Of a DNA stretch of 14,564 bases, positions 7,321 through 14,511 are shown one piece after another. Position 1 is the first letter of the stretch. Every line of letters starts with the position of its first letter. The DNA comes from RGIG3009 sp964433065 (GTDB lineage Bacteria > Bacillota > Clostridia > Oscillospirales > Acutalibacteraceae), in contig CAYSPZ010000040.1 of NCBI GenBank assembly GCA_964433065.1, positions 1 through 14,564 of the forward strand, given 5' to 3'. The notes beneath the pieces were generated by a model. That model searched no databases, was not told the DNA's origin, and was given only the letters and a program-made list of their open reading frames with translations. Position numbers and translations under genes: made by a program.

Positions 7321-9525
7321 GTGGAGCAGATGATAACGGTTAATCTGTTCGGTAAATCGTATGAAGTACCGAGCGGGTCAACGATTATGGAAATAATGGA
7401 ATCGGTCGGTTTGCGTGAGAAACACGATCACGGTTGCCACAGCGGTGTTTGCGGTGCGTGTACGGTGATGTACCGTATGAGCGAACACGGCAAAAAGAAA
7501 GCGTGTTTAGCGTGTCGTACGATGGCGGTGGATGGTATGTACGTCACCGCCGTGTCGGATACCGTTGTGCCGACCCGCTCGTATCGTTTGGACGAACTGC
7601 AAAGCGACAAAGCAACGATGCAACGCGTCTTTCCCGAAATTTATGCGTGTATCGGTTGCGGTCGGTGTACTGCCGTCTGTCCTAAAGAGTTGCAGGTCAA
7701 GCAATATATTGTGTATGCGCAACGTGGGGATTTCGAGCAGTGCGCACAGGAATCGTTTGCTTGCGTGATGTGTGGTGCGTGTATGTCGGAATGTCCCGCG
7801 AAGATCCTGCACCCACAGGTTGCGTTGCTGGCGCGGCGACTCTGCGGCAGTGACAGTATTGAGCGGTGTAAACGGTTAAATACGCAGGTGTCACAGGTTG
7901 CAAACGGTGAGTATACCACGCAAATGGGACAACTGCTGCAAACGTCTGATAACGAAATCCAGCGGTTGTATGCTACCCGCGAGATGGATATTCCGACGGT
8001 GGATAATGTACAGGGGCTGCCGTCCTTGATGACCGAATCTGAGAAACAGGCGTTACTATCGGCGTTTCATCCCGATAACCAAACAAAACGGTTTACCGCT
8101 TTATCGGTTGGTGCCAACAAAGGGGAAAAAGTACCGCAGGAACTGGCCACGCTCTTACAAGCGCATAGTCGTATCTCGCCCGATACGGTGGATCTGACGC
8201 GTCCTGACTTTGAACCCGATGTTCTGGTCATCGGCGGCGGCGGTGCCGGTTGTGCGGCGGCGATCGAGGCAAGAGAACACGACGCAGCGGTGATGTTGGT
8301 CACTAAATTCCGTCTTGGTGACGGAAATACCGTGATGGCGGAAGGCGGGATTCAAGCCGCCGATATGTCGGATGACTCTCCGATGACGCATTTTCTGGAT
8401 TCATTCGGCGGCGGACGTTTTGCTGCGGAGCGTACGTTGCTTTCAACGTTGGTGAACGATGCACCGAAAACGGTACAATGGCTCGGGAAACTGGGCGTTG
8501 CGTTTGATAAAGACGTCGACGGTGAGATGCTGACAACGCGCGGGGGAGGTCTTTCCCGAAAACGGATGCATGCCGTCAAAGACCATACGGGCGCGGAAAT
8601 TATGCGCGTTTTGTTGACCGAAGCGCGCGGTAGCGGTATACGTATAGCGGAGCATACCGCCGCAGTAGAGTTGGTTTTAGACGAATACGGTAATGCGGCA
8701 GGCGCGGTGCTCTTGGATATGAAGACCCGTTCATACAGGCTTGTAAAAGCCAAAACGGTGATTCTGGCAACCGGTGGTTCCGGACGATTGTGTTGTCAAG
8801 GATTCCCGACCACCAACTACGACGGATCAACGGCGGACGGTTTGGTGCTCGGTTACCGTGTCGGTGCGAAACTTCGCGATGCCGATTCGTTGCAATATCA
8901 TCCGACGGGTATTGCATATCCGTCTTCGCTTTTCGGTTTATTGGTAACCGAAAAAGCGCGCTCGTTGGGAGCGAGATTGTTAAATCGCCACGGTGAAGAA
9001 TTTGTTCATCCGTTGGAATCGCGCGACGTGGTAACGGCGGCGATCATACGGGAATGTACCGAACGACAAAACGGTATATCGACTGAAAACGGGTGCGGTG
9101 TTTGGTTGGATACGCCGATGATCGATCGAATCAACGGCGTCGGTACCATTGAACGGTATCTTCCTACGACCTTTGCGCTGTTTTCGCAACACGGGATGGA
9201 TATACGACAACAACCGATTCTGGTATATCCGTCGTTACATTACCAAAACGGTGGTTTAGAGATTCGTTCTGACGGTTCGTCAACTACGGTTTCCAACCTG
9301 TTTGCGGTCGGCGAAGTCGCAGGCGGTATACACGGGAAAAACCGTTTAATGGGAAATTCGTTGTTGGATATCGTTGCGTTTGGCAGAGCTGCGGGTAAGC
9401 AGGCGGCGTTAACGGCACACGATACGTCGATAGGGATGCTTACGCTTAAACATCTTGAGCATTTTGAACGGGCTTTACAGGACGGCAATATCAACACAAA
9501 AACAGTTTCCCCGAAACTGTTGTAA
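7321..9525 (+). CDS. Single-chain fumarate reductase/succinate dehydrogenase-like flavo-iron-sulfur protein
   Basis: This 734-residue protein joins two usually separate subunits. Residues 1-~95 form a plant-type [2Fe-2S] domain with C39, C44, C47 and C62 (or C65). Residues ~105-165 carry two 4Fe-4S motifs, C110-x2-C113-x2-C116-x3-C120 and C148-x2-C151-x2-C154-x3-C158. After a linker, residues ~300-725 form the FAD-binding flavoprotein, with the GGGGAGC dinucleotide fold, MAEGG, and ATGGSGRL. Active-site motifs of the SdhA/FrdA/flavocytochrome c3 family are kept: QYHPTG, SRDVVTAAI (proton-shuttle Arg), HYQNGG and HGKNRLMGNS. Dicarboxylate (fumarate) reduction is therefore likely. There is no signal peptide and no heme-binding anchor gene. 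Electrons may come from a soluble donor. GTG start, with AAAAGGG about 10 nt upstream. Confidence 0.9.
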   Translation: MEQMITVNLFGKSYEVPSGSTIMEIMESVGLREKHDHGCHSGVCGACTVMYRMSEHGKKKACLACRTMAVDGMYVTAVSDTVVPTRSYRLDELQSDKATMQRVFPEIYACIGCGRCTAVCPKELQVKQYIVYAQRGDFEQCAQESFACVMCGACMSECPAKILHPQVALLARRLCGSDSIERCKRLNTQVSQVANGEYTTQMGQLLQTSDNEIQRLYATREMDIPTVDNVQGLPSLMTESEKQALLSAFHPDNQTKRFTALSVGANKGEKVPQELATLLQAHSRISPDTVDLTRPDFEPDVLVIGGGGAGCAAAIEAREHDAAVMLVTKFRLGDGNTVMAEGGIQAADMSDDSPMTHFLDSFGGGRFAAERTLLSTLVNDAPKTVQWLGKLGVAFDKDVDGEMLTTRGGGLSRKRMHAVKDHTGAEIMRVLLTEARGSGIRIAEHTAAVELVLDEYGNAAGAVLLDMKTRSYRLVKAKTVILATGGSGRLCCQGFPTTNYDGSTADGLVLGYRVGAKLRDADSLQYHPTGIAYPSSLFGLLVTEKARSLGARLLNRHGEEFVHPLESRDVVTAAIIRECTERQNGISTENGCGVWLDTPMIDRINGVGTIERYLPTTFALFSQHGMDIRQQPILVYPSLHYQNGGLEIRSDGSSTTVSNLFAVGEVAGGIHGKNRLMGNSLLDIVAFGRAAGKQAALTAHDTSIGMLTLKHLEHFERALQDGNINTKTVSPKLL

Positions 9526-9547
9526 TTAAAGAAACGGAGTGTTAAAA

Positions 9548-9880
9548 ATGGATATACCTGCTTTGGTTGATTTGTTGGAAGCATTGACGATTTTTTGTTT
9601 CGGTCTTTCGTGGCCGATCTCTATCCGTAAATCGTTGATCTCCAAAACTGCGAAGGGGAAGAGTTTGTTTTTTGAAGTCTTTATCCTGATCGGATATGCG
9701 TTCGGTATCGTTCGCAAGGCGATACAGGTGGCTGTTTTGGGAAGCAGTGGATTTATTTTCTATTTGAGTTTCTTTTTCTATGTGCTCAACTTTATTGAGA
9801 TTGCCATTGATGTAGCTTTGTATTTCCGTAATGCCCGATACGATAAGTTGGCTGAAGAGAACGCAAAAGCCGAATTGTAA
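9548..9880 (+). CDS. Small three-helix membrane protein (WP...KSxxxxTAKGKS family)
   Basis: This 110-residue hydrophobic protein has three likely transmembrane helices, near residues 5-26, 40-60 and 68-92. A conserved-looking loop, SWPISIRKSLISKTAKGKS, lies after helix 1, and the tail is charged (about residues 93-110). I recall similar small proteins from Clostridia without assigned function. The topology and the WP loop recall PQ-loop/SemiSWEET proteins, but there is no PQ dipeptide. ACGGAG (9534-9539) lies 8 nt before ATG 9548, so the in-frame GTG at 9539 is rejected. It follows the fumarate-reductase-like gene by 22 bp. It contains no histidine, so it cannot be a heme-ligating Sdh/Frd anchor. 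Confidence 0.75.
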   Translation: MDIPALVDLLEALTIFCFGLSWPISIRKSLISKTAKGKSLFFEVFILIGYAFGIVRKAIQVAVLGSSGFIFYLSFFFYVLNFIEIAIDVALYFRNARYDKLAEENAKAEL

Positions 9881-9881
9881 G

Positions 9882-9910
9882 ACATAATTGATACCTTCGC
9901 CTCATATAGT
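9882..9910 (+). promoter_or_regulatory. Candidate sigma-E promoter for spoIIID
   Basis: ACATAAT (9882-9888) as -35 and CATATAGT (9903-9910) as -10 are separated by 14 bp. This resembles the mother-cell sigma-E consensus (kmATATT - 14 bp - CATACAnT), with one mismatch in the -10 and two in the -35. Predicted start near 9917. In Bacillus subtilis spoIIID is known to be sigma-E dependent. The element would allow spoIIID to be switched on separately from the upstream metabolic genes. Confidence 0.45.
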
Positions 9911-9940
9911 GTAAAGAACACTGAGTATGAGGTGAGGTTG

Positions 9941-10195
9941 ATGAAGGGTGCCGTAGAGGAACGGGCGGTCGAACTGGGGGAGTATATCCTGCAAAATAAA
10001 GCAACCGTACGTGCGGCGGCAAAACGGTTTCATATCAGCAAAAGCACCGTACATAAAGACGTTTCGGATCGATTGCGACGTGTCAATCCGCAATTATACA
10101 GTGAAGTACGTGAGATCTTAGACGTTAATAAAGCACAACGGCACATTCGCGGCGGCATTGCGACGCGCGCGAAATATCGCCGTGAAGAGGATTGA
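9941..10195 (+). CDS. spoIIID: Sporulation transcriptional regulator SpoIIID
   Basis: SpoIIID is a small DNA-binding regulator of mother-cell gene expression in endospore formers. It activates and represses parts of the sigma-E regulon. The 84-residue protein has the helix-turn-helix TVRAAAKRFHISKSTVHKD at residues 22-40, then the family tail VNPQLYSEVREIL, HIRGG and TKxKY-like ATRAKYRRE, including the basic C-terminal helix that contacts DNA. GAGGTGA (9929-9935) sits 5 nt before ATG 9941, so the in-frame GTG at 9932 inside this motif is rejected. It lies 60 bp after the membrane-protein gene and directly before the terminator at 10197. Confidence 0.95.
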   Translation: MKGAVEERAVELGEYILQNKATVRAAAKRFHISKSTVHKDVSDRLRRVNPQLYSEVREILDVNKAQRHIRGGIATRAKYRREED

Positions 10196-10196
10196 A

Positions 10197-10232
10197 AAAA
10201 CCGCTCTCACAGATTCCTGTGAGAGCGGTTTT
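10197..10232. terminator. Bidirectional intrinsic terminator
   Basis: AAAACCGCTCTCACAG (10197-10212) and its exact complement (10217-10232) flank a 4-nt ATTC loop. The stem is perfect at 16 bp. A T-rich run follows on the plus strand (TTTTCAGTTTTT) and an A-run precedes it, so it works in both directions. It separates the convergent spoIIID and amidohydrolase genes. Confidence 0.93.
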
Positions 10233-10241
10233 CAGTTTTTC

Positions 10242-11315
10242 TTATAACAGATTTTTCCTGTAATACTCTTCGGTCATACGCTTGTTTTGCGAATCAGGCA
10301 TCAGCGGAAGATAACGGTCAATATACTTTTTCAGCGCGACCTTATTGATCGGTCGGGGTGTCGTTCCAACGGCTTTTTCGTGATTCTTGTGCAGGATGTT
10401 TTCCAGGTGTTCCTGTTCCAAACGAATGCCGTGTGCAACGTTCTCGTCCGAAAACCGAAACACGTCGTCGGTCTGTAAAAACCGCAAAACTTTCTGTGCC
10501 ATTTGATGCATACCTTCTTCGGAGTACGAGGTTGCCGTATCTGTGGCATATAAAAAGCGATCGGAATATTCCCGAAAAATGCGATACCACTGATCGTAAT
10601 GCGTACGAAATCCGTCAAACATCTCTCCGCCAGGTGCTAAATCGATATTGACGTTGGGATGACTTTTTAACAGATTTTCTACTTCCTCCGGTTCGTTCGA
10701 CTTGAAGAAAGCGTGAGCCAACAAAAGATGAAGATTCGGGTGTCGTTCGATCAGCCCATACGCAAGTGAAATCAACTTATCAAAAGCAGGGTAGGCCCCA
10801 TTCCCGTAAAACCAACCGGCATCTTTTGCTTCCTTAGACACTTTGGCTTCGTCCCAAAAATCTTCGGGATCTGCTACGTGCCAACACATATGAACGTTGT
10901 ATTTCTCGCAGTAAGAAACGTATTTCTCATATTCCTCAAGATGGCTTTCGACGTTTAAAACGCGGTACGCATCGGGTTTGAAATCACAGATTTTAACGCC
11001 GTCCATTCCGAGTTCCATCAACTCTTCCGCTTGACTCACGAAATCATACCGTTTTGCTTGCTTTGCATCCTGCGGAATGTATAAACAGCCGTGGGAAAAA
11101 ACGTTCGGATTTTCAAATTTGGCAATAGCACCCAGAATACTCTGGTCTGCCTCGTATCCGTCCCACAGGTCGTTGTTGTTACTGCAACACATATTATCGA
11201 TAAACGCGATGTCGTTGTTGCGACGGTATTCTTCAATGACATCAAATACCGATTTTCCGTCGTTACGTATCCACTGCGTAATATGCATATGCCCGTCAAT
11301 TATTTTTGTTTTCAT
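10242..11315 (-). CDS. Amidohydrolase-2 family metal-dependent hydrolase
   Basis: This is a TIM-barrel metal-dependent hydrolase or decarboxylase of the Amidohydro_2 (PF04909) type. Visible elements are the N-terminal metal pair DGHMH (H9, H11), DGVKICDF (K108), HMCWHVADPED (H142, H146), LLLAHAFF (H201) and the catalytic aspartate in LYATDTA (D259). The 357-residue length is normal. Family members act on lactones, carboxylated aromatics or amides, and the substrate cannot be predicted here. It has a good ribosome binding site (AAAGGAG on the minus strand, overlapping the stop of the upstream rlmD-ASCH gene), and the genes are 12 bp apart. It is last in a three-gene transcript that ends at the bidirectional terminator. 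No transporter or pathway partner is adjacent. Confidence 0.85.
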   Translation of the reverse strand: MKTKIIDGHMHITQWIRNDGKSVFDVIEEYRRNNDIAFIDNMCCSNNNDLWDGYEADQSILGAIAKFENPNVFSHGCLYIPQDAKQAKRYDFVSQAEELMELGMDGVKICDFKPDAYRVLNVESHLEEYEKYVSYCEKYNVHMCWHVADPEDFWDEAKVSKEAKDAGWFYGNGAYPAFDKLISLAYGLIERHPNLHLLLAHAFFKSNEPEEVENLLKSHPNVNIDLAPGGEMFDGFRTHYDQWYRIFREYSDRFLYATDTATSYSEEGMHQMAQKVLRFLQTDDVFRFSDENVAHGIRLEQEHLENILHKNHEKAVGTTPRPINKVALKKYIDRYLPLMPDSQNKRMTEEYYRKNLL

Positions 11316-11327
11316 TAGAAAACTCCT

Positions 11328-12878
11328 TTAGTTTTTTGATAACAGTACGACGCTTTCGTCCGTGATTTCTTTAGGTCGGCAAAGTTCAATACCAACAACA
11401 CCGTATTTATTCTGTTCTTCAACAGAATAATATTGTTCCATATCAGATGGCTTTGCATTGCCAACATTTTCAGCTGTATATCCACATTTTAGAAGAGGTA
11501 ACGATTTGTATAATTCTTCGAAACTATCAAAGCGGTGCAATTTCACAACAATGGTATTAAGTGTTTCGCCGGTAGTGGTATTTGTAAAAACAATCTTATC
11601 ACCCGCTTTTAATTGCTGACGCTTTTCATCAAACAAACGTAGTTCTATTGTTTTATTACCACTCTTTATCATCTCAAACGGAGATGAATATAGTTTCATA
11701 TTATGCACATTGATTTGCCGACTTAAAAGTGCTACCGTTTCGACGTGTGCGGTGTGCGGAAACATATCAAACGGTTGGATGTATTTTACACGGTACCCGC
11801 CTTGCGTTAAGGTGCGCAGATCTCGCGCTTGTGTTTCGGGGTTGCAGGAGATATACACGATACGGGAGGGGGAAAGGGTAAGCACCGACCGCAAGAAGGG
11901 GAGATCACTTCCTGCGCGGGGAGGGTCCATAAACACGACGTCCACATGTTCACCCTCCTGCGCAAGTTGTACCATATATTCACCCGCGTCTGCTTCTACA
12001 AAAGCGATGTTCTGAACGTTATTGAGTTTTGCGTTGATCTTTGCATCGCGAACGGCATCACCGTTTAATTCGATGCCCAGTACTTCGCCCGCTTGTTCGG
12101 CGGCAATGATACCGATGGTACCGATACCGCAATACGCGTCCAGAACCCGCTCGGTACCGGTAAGGTTGGCAAGGTCGATCGCTTTACGGTACAATTTTTC
12201 GGTCTGTACCGAGTTAATCTGGTAAAAAGAACGGGGAGAAATGCGAAACACCCGATCACACAGTGTGTCTTCGATGTGCCCGACACCGTGTAACACCTCT
12301 TCGCGATCACCGAGCAACATACTGGTAGAACGACTGTTAATGTTCAAGACCACGGTGCTGATCTCGGGATGTCGCTTCAGTAATTCCGCAACAAACCGTT
12401 TCTTTTGCGGGAAGATGGGGGATGCGGCAATTAACACGACTATTACCTGTTTACTGTAATGACCGCGGCGGATCAGCACGTGACGAAGGAAACCTTGACG
12501 GCTGTCTTCGTTGTACGGCAGGATTCGAAAGGCGGGTAACAGACGACAAATGGTAACGGCGATTTTATCGGCAACCTCATCTTCGATCTGGCAGGAGTCC
12601 ACGTTGACGATGCGATGACTGCTGGATTGGTAAACACCGGAAATGACCTTGCGATCCCGTGTTAAGCCGTATGCGGCCTGTACCTTGTTACGGTAGTGAT
12701 ACGGGTCGTCCATACCGACGATGGGGTGGACGTGACCGTAACGACCAAGTAATGAAATTACCTTTTCCTGCTTATAATTCAACTGCCTGTCATAGGACAT
12801 ATTTTGCAGTTGACATCCGCCGCATTTTTTGGAAAGAGGACAACGGGGATGGTCTATCACGTTCTTGTTCGGTTTCAT
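11328..12878 (-). CDS. rlmD: 23S rRNA m5U methyltransferase (RlmD/RumA type) with C-terminal ASCH domain
   Basis: Residues 1-388 form an RlmD-type SAM-dependent enzyme that makes 5-methyluridine in 23S rRNA. They include the iron-sulfur ligands C13, C19, C22 and C96, the SAM loop LDAYCGIGTIG (~246-256), DPPRAG (~318-323), the catalytic nucleophile C345 in YISCNPET, and the base E380 in HVETVALL. There is no N-terminal TRAM domain, as in short members. Residues 394-~499 form a complete ASCH domain (an RNA-binding-like, EVE/PUA-related fold), with MKLYSSPFEMI, the GxKxxExR motif GNKTIELR, and PLLKCGY. Tail residues 507-516 (DESVVLLSKN) echo ETVALLSRQ at 380-388. The ASCH segment is markedly AT-rich. 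The start overlaps the HD gene stop (ATGA). Which uridine is modified is not certain. Confidence 0.92.
   Translation of the reverse strand: MKPNKNVIDHPRCPLSKKCGGCQLQNMSYDRQLNYKQEKVISLLGRYGHVHPIVGMDDPYHYRNKVQAAYGLTRDRKVISGVYQSSSHRIVNVDSCQIEDEVADKIAVTICRLLPAFRILPYNEDSRQGFLRHVLIRRGHYSKQVIVVLIAASPIFPQKKRFVAELLKRHPEISTVVLNINSRSTSMLLGDREEVLHGVGHIEDTLCDRVFRISPRSFYQINSVQTEKLYRKAIDLANLTGTERVLDAYCGIGTIGIIAAEQAGEVLGIELNGDAVRDAKINAKLNNVQNIAFVEADAGEYMVQLAQEGEHVDVVFMDPPRAGSDLPFLRSVLTLSPSRIVYISCNPETQARDLRTLTQGGYRVKYIQPFDMFPHTAHVETVALLSRQINVHNMKLYSSPFEMIKSGNKTIELRLFDEKRQQLKAGDKIVFTNTTTGETLNTIVVKLHRFDSFEELYKSLPLLKCGYTAENVGNAKPSDMEQYYSVEEQNKYGVVGIELCRPKEITDESVVLLSKN
11391..11699 (-). other. AT-rich ASCH-domain segment inside rlmD
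   Basis: This is the DNA encoding residues ~394-496 of the fusion. A hand count over 11401-11700 gives about 101 G/C in 300 bases (34%). Three sampled 60-base blocks of the methyltransferase part give 47-62%, and a 40-base sample of the 3' tail gives 50%. The composition change coincides with the domain border on both sides. No stop, frameshift or internal ribosome binding site is visible at the junction, although the ASCH part begins with an in-frame ATG. Confidence 0.7.
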
Positions 12879-13459
12879 TTATCGGGGTTTCCTTCCACAA
12901 GATAGGTTGCTTCCATATCGGCAACCGACAACGCAAAGGCAAGCGGGAACTGTTCAAAGGTGTTGCCGACGTTACGGGCGTCTTCCGTGCCGGAAAAACC
13001 CATATGATAACGGATGGCAAACGCTTCTTCGCGGGCCAGACGCATATAACCGGAAAGAATATACACCGATTTTTCACCGTGCCCGTAGGGGAGTTTGTCG
13101 TCAAATTCAAAGGTGGGAACTTTTTGCCACACACCGTTATCGTCTTTGACGTTGCGGAAACCCGGTTTGTAACAATTGATCTTGCACACATCGTGTAACA
13201 GAGCGACCAACGCGATGGATTCTTCGGTATAGCCGATGTTGTATTTCTCGGCGATATGATTGGTGTATTGACGAAGGCAACGGTAGACGTTGAGTGAGTG
13301 TTCGACCAGACCGCCCGCGTAAGAACCGTGGAAACGTGTGCTGGCAGGAGCGGTAAAGAAATCGCTCGATGCGGAACACAAGTACTCTAAAAATTTATCC
13401 GCGCCTTCGCGGGTAATGCATTTTTGATAGATGTCAATGAATTGTTGTTTAAAGTCCAT
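12875..13459 (-). CDS. HD-domain phosphohydrolase
   Basis: This 194-residue protein carries a full HD-superfamily metal site: H54 in GGLVEHSLNV (with H44 nearby), H89-D90 in ALLHDVCK, H127 in YGHGEKS, H152 in IRYHMGF and D181 in SVADMEA. This layout resembles the HD domain of the 3'-5' exoribonuclease YhaM, but the OB-fold domain found in YhaM is absent, so a nuclease role is only a guess. Nucleotide or cyclic-nucleotide phosphohydrolysis is equally possible. The chosen ATG 13459 has AGGTG 6 nt upstream. A longer in-frame start at 13531 would lie upstream of the promoter -35 box and is rejected. First gene of the minus-strand transcript, with a 4-bp overlap with rlmD. Confidence 0.85.
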   Translation of the reverse strand: MDFKQQFIDIYQKCITREGADKFLEYLCSASSDFFTAPASTRFHGSYAGGLVEHSLNVYRCLRQYTNHIAEKYNIGYTEESIALVALLHDVCKINCYKPGFRNVKDDNGVWQKVPTFEFDDKLPYGHGEKSVYILSGYMRLAREEAFAIRYHMGFSGTEDARNVGNTFEQFPLAFALSVADMEATYLVEGNPDK

Positions 13460-13488
13460 TCGATACACCTGCTTTTCCTTTTTTATAC

Positions 13489-13517
13489 AGTATAACGCTT
13501 TTTTGAAAATTTTACAA
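13489..13517 (-). promoter_or_regulatory. Sigma-A promoter for the HD-rlmD-amidohydrolase operon
   Basis: On the minus strand, TTGTAA (13517-13512) and TATACT (13494-13489) are separated by exactly 17 bp. The predicted start near 13482 leaves about 22 bp of leader before ATG 13459. This position also rules out the longer annotated start of the HD gene. Confidence 0.75.
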
Positions 13518-13524
13518 GTTTCTA

Positions 13525-13553
13525 ATGACAAATGATAAAATATGTTGTAAAAT
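13525..13553 (+). promoter_or_regulatory. Sigma-A promoter for the DUF368 gene
   Basis: ATGACA (13525-13530) and TAAAAT (13548-13553) each have one mismatch to consensus and are separated by 17 bp. The predicted start near 13560 is about 26 bp before ATG 13586. Its -35 box lies only 7 bp from the -35 box of the divergent promoter at 13489-13517, so the two are back to back. Confidence 0.65.
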
Positions 13554-13585
13554 ATGATTATTAACCCAGAAGGGAAGTTGTGTGT

Positions 13586-14467
13586 ATGAAAGCATTATTA
13601 CAACGGTTTATGATCGTTTTCAAGGGCTTTATTATCGGTTCTTCGATGACGGTCCCCGGTGTCAGCGGCGGCACGATGGCGATCCTGCTCGGTATTTACG
13701 ATCGATTGATCGCCAGTATCAGTCATTTTACCAAAGATATCAAAGGGAATGCGTGGTATCTGATCAAATTCGGTATCGGTTCGGTCGTGGGTATCGCCAG
13801 TCTTGCACTTTTATTTGATAAGGTGTTGTTTCACTACGACTTTACCACGTTCCCAATCTCTTTTTTGTTCTTAGGTGTGGTGATCGGTGGTATTCCGGCA
13901 TTGTATAAGAAAGCAAAACCCGAAAAGATGACCACTGCGGTCGGTGTGAAAATGGGACTTCTGATGGTCGTCGGTTTTGCGGTTGTGATTGGAATCGGAT
14001 TTTTACCGGAAGGGTTGCTTTCGCCGACCACCACGTTCTCATTTCAGAACCTGATCGTCTGGTTTATTACCGGTGTGATCGTGGCAATCGCGCTGATCTT
14101 GCCCGGTATCAGCACGTCGCATATGCTGTTAGTTCTCGGTATGCTTGAAACGACTTATGCAGCAATTTCCAATCTTGAAATTGGATTTTTACTAATTTTA
14201 GTGATTTCCACGGTAGTGGGTATTTTCCTGATTACCAGACCGCTCGAATGGGTAATGAATCGTTTCCCCGTACCGACTTATTGTGTGATCATCGGTTTTG
14301 TAGTCGGTTCGTTGAGTGCGATCTTCAAAGAAGAACTTATTCCCAGTTTTGTCGCGCTTTCGGGTTCTGCCTGGTGGGTATGGGTCATTCTGGCAATCGC
14401 ATCGGTTGCCTGCTTTGTCGGCGGCATAAAAGGAATTTTGTATCTCTCTAAATTCTCCGAAGAATAA
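13586..14467 (+). CDS. popT: DUF368 membrane protein, undecaprenyl-phosphate translocase (PopT family)
   Basis: This 293-residue protein with roughly eight hydrophobic helices has the two repeated DUF368 hallmark loops, VPGVSGGTMAILLGIYDRLI (P24 onward) and LPGISTSHMLLVLGMLE (P173 onward), which suggest an internally duplicated, inverted-repeat transporter fold. DUF368 proteins have been shown in other bacteria (PopT of Vibrio cholerae) to return undecaprenyl phosphate to the inner leaflet for reuse in peptidoglycan and other envelope synthesis. This complements MurD and the flippase in the same window, although the genes are not co-transcribed. AAGGGA (13570-13575) is 10 nt before ATG 13586. 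The in-frame GTG at 13580 is too close. Own promoter and terminator, so a single-gene unit. Confidence 0.9.
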   Translation: MKALLQRFMIVFKGFIIGSSMTVPGVSGGTMAILLGIYDRLIASISHFTKDIKGNAWYLIKFGIGSVVGIASLALLFDKVLFHYDFTTFPISFLFLGVVIGGIPALYKKAKPEKMTTAVGVKMGLLMVVGFAVVIGIGFLPEGLLSPTTTFSFQNLIVWFITGVIVAIALILPGISTSHMLLVLGMLETTYAAISNLEIGFLLILVISTVVGIFLITRPLEWVMNRFPVPTYCVIIGFVVGSLSAIFKEELIPSFVALSGSAWWVWVILAIASVACFVGGIKGILYLSKFSEE

Positions 14468-14471
14468 GTAA

Positions 14472-14500
14472 AACCGCTCGGTCGGTACGACCGAGCGGTT
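14472..14500 (+). terminator. Intrinsic terminator of the DUF368 gene
   Basis: AACCGCTCGGTCG (14472-14484) and its exact complement (14488-14500) make a 13-bp stem with a GTA loop, followed by TGTTCTTTTAA. It begins 5 bp after the stop codon. Confidence 0.9.
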
Positions 14501-14511
14501 GTTCTTTTAAT

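Noticed and set aside
9548..9880. Small membrane protein as the cytochrome b anchor of the fumarate-reductase-like enzyme
   Set aside because: The protein has no histidine to ligate heme and no Sdh/Frd anchor motif. Adjacency alone is not enough.
12659..13198. Plus-strand 179-codon open frame across rlmD and the HD gene
   Set aside because: It overlaps two well-supported minus-strand genes and has no family signature or ribosome binding site.
13460..13531. Longer HD protein starting at 13531
   Set aside because: This start would lie upstream of the -35 box of a good promoter (13489-13517), and the extra residues are Lys/Cys-rich with no family match. ATG 13459 has a proper ribosome binding site.
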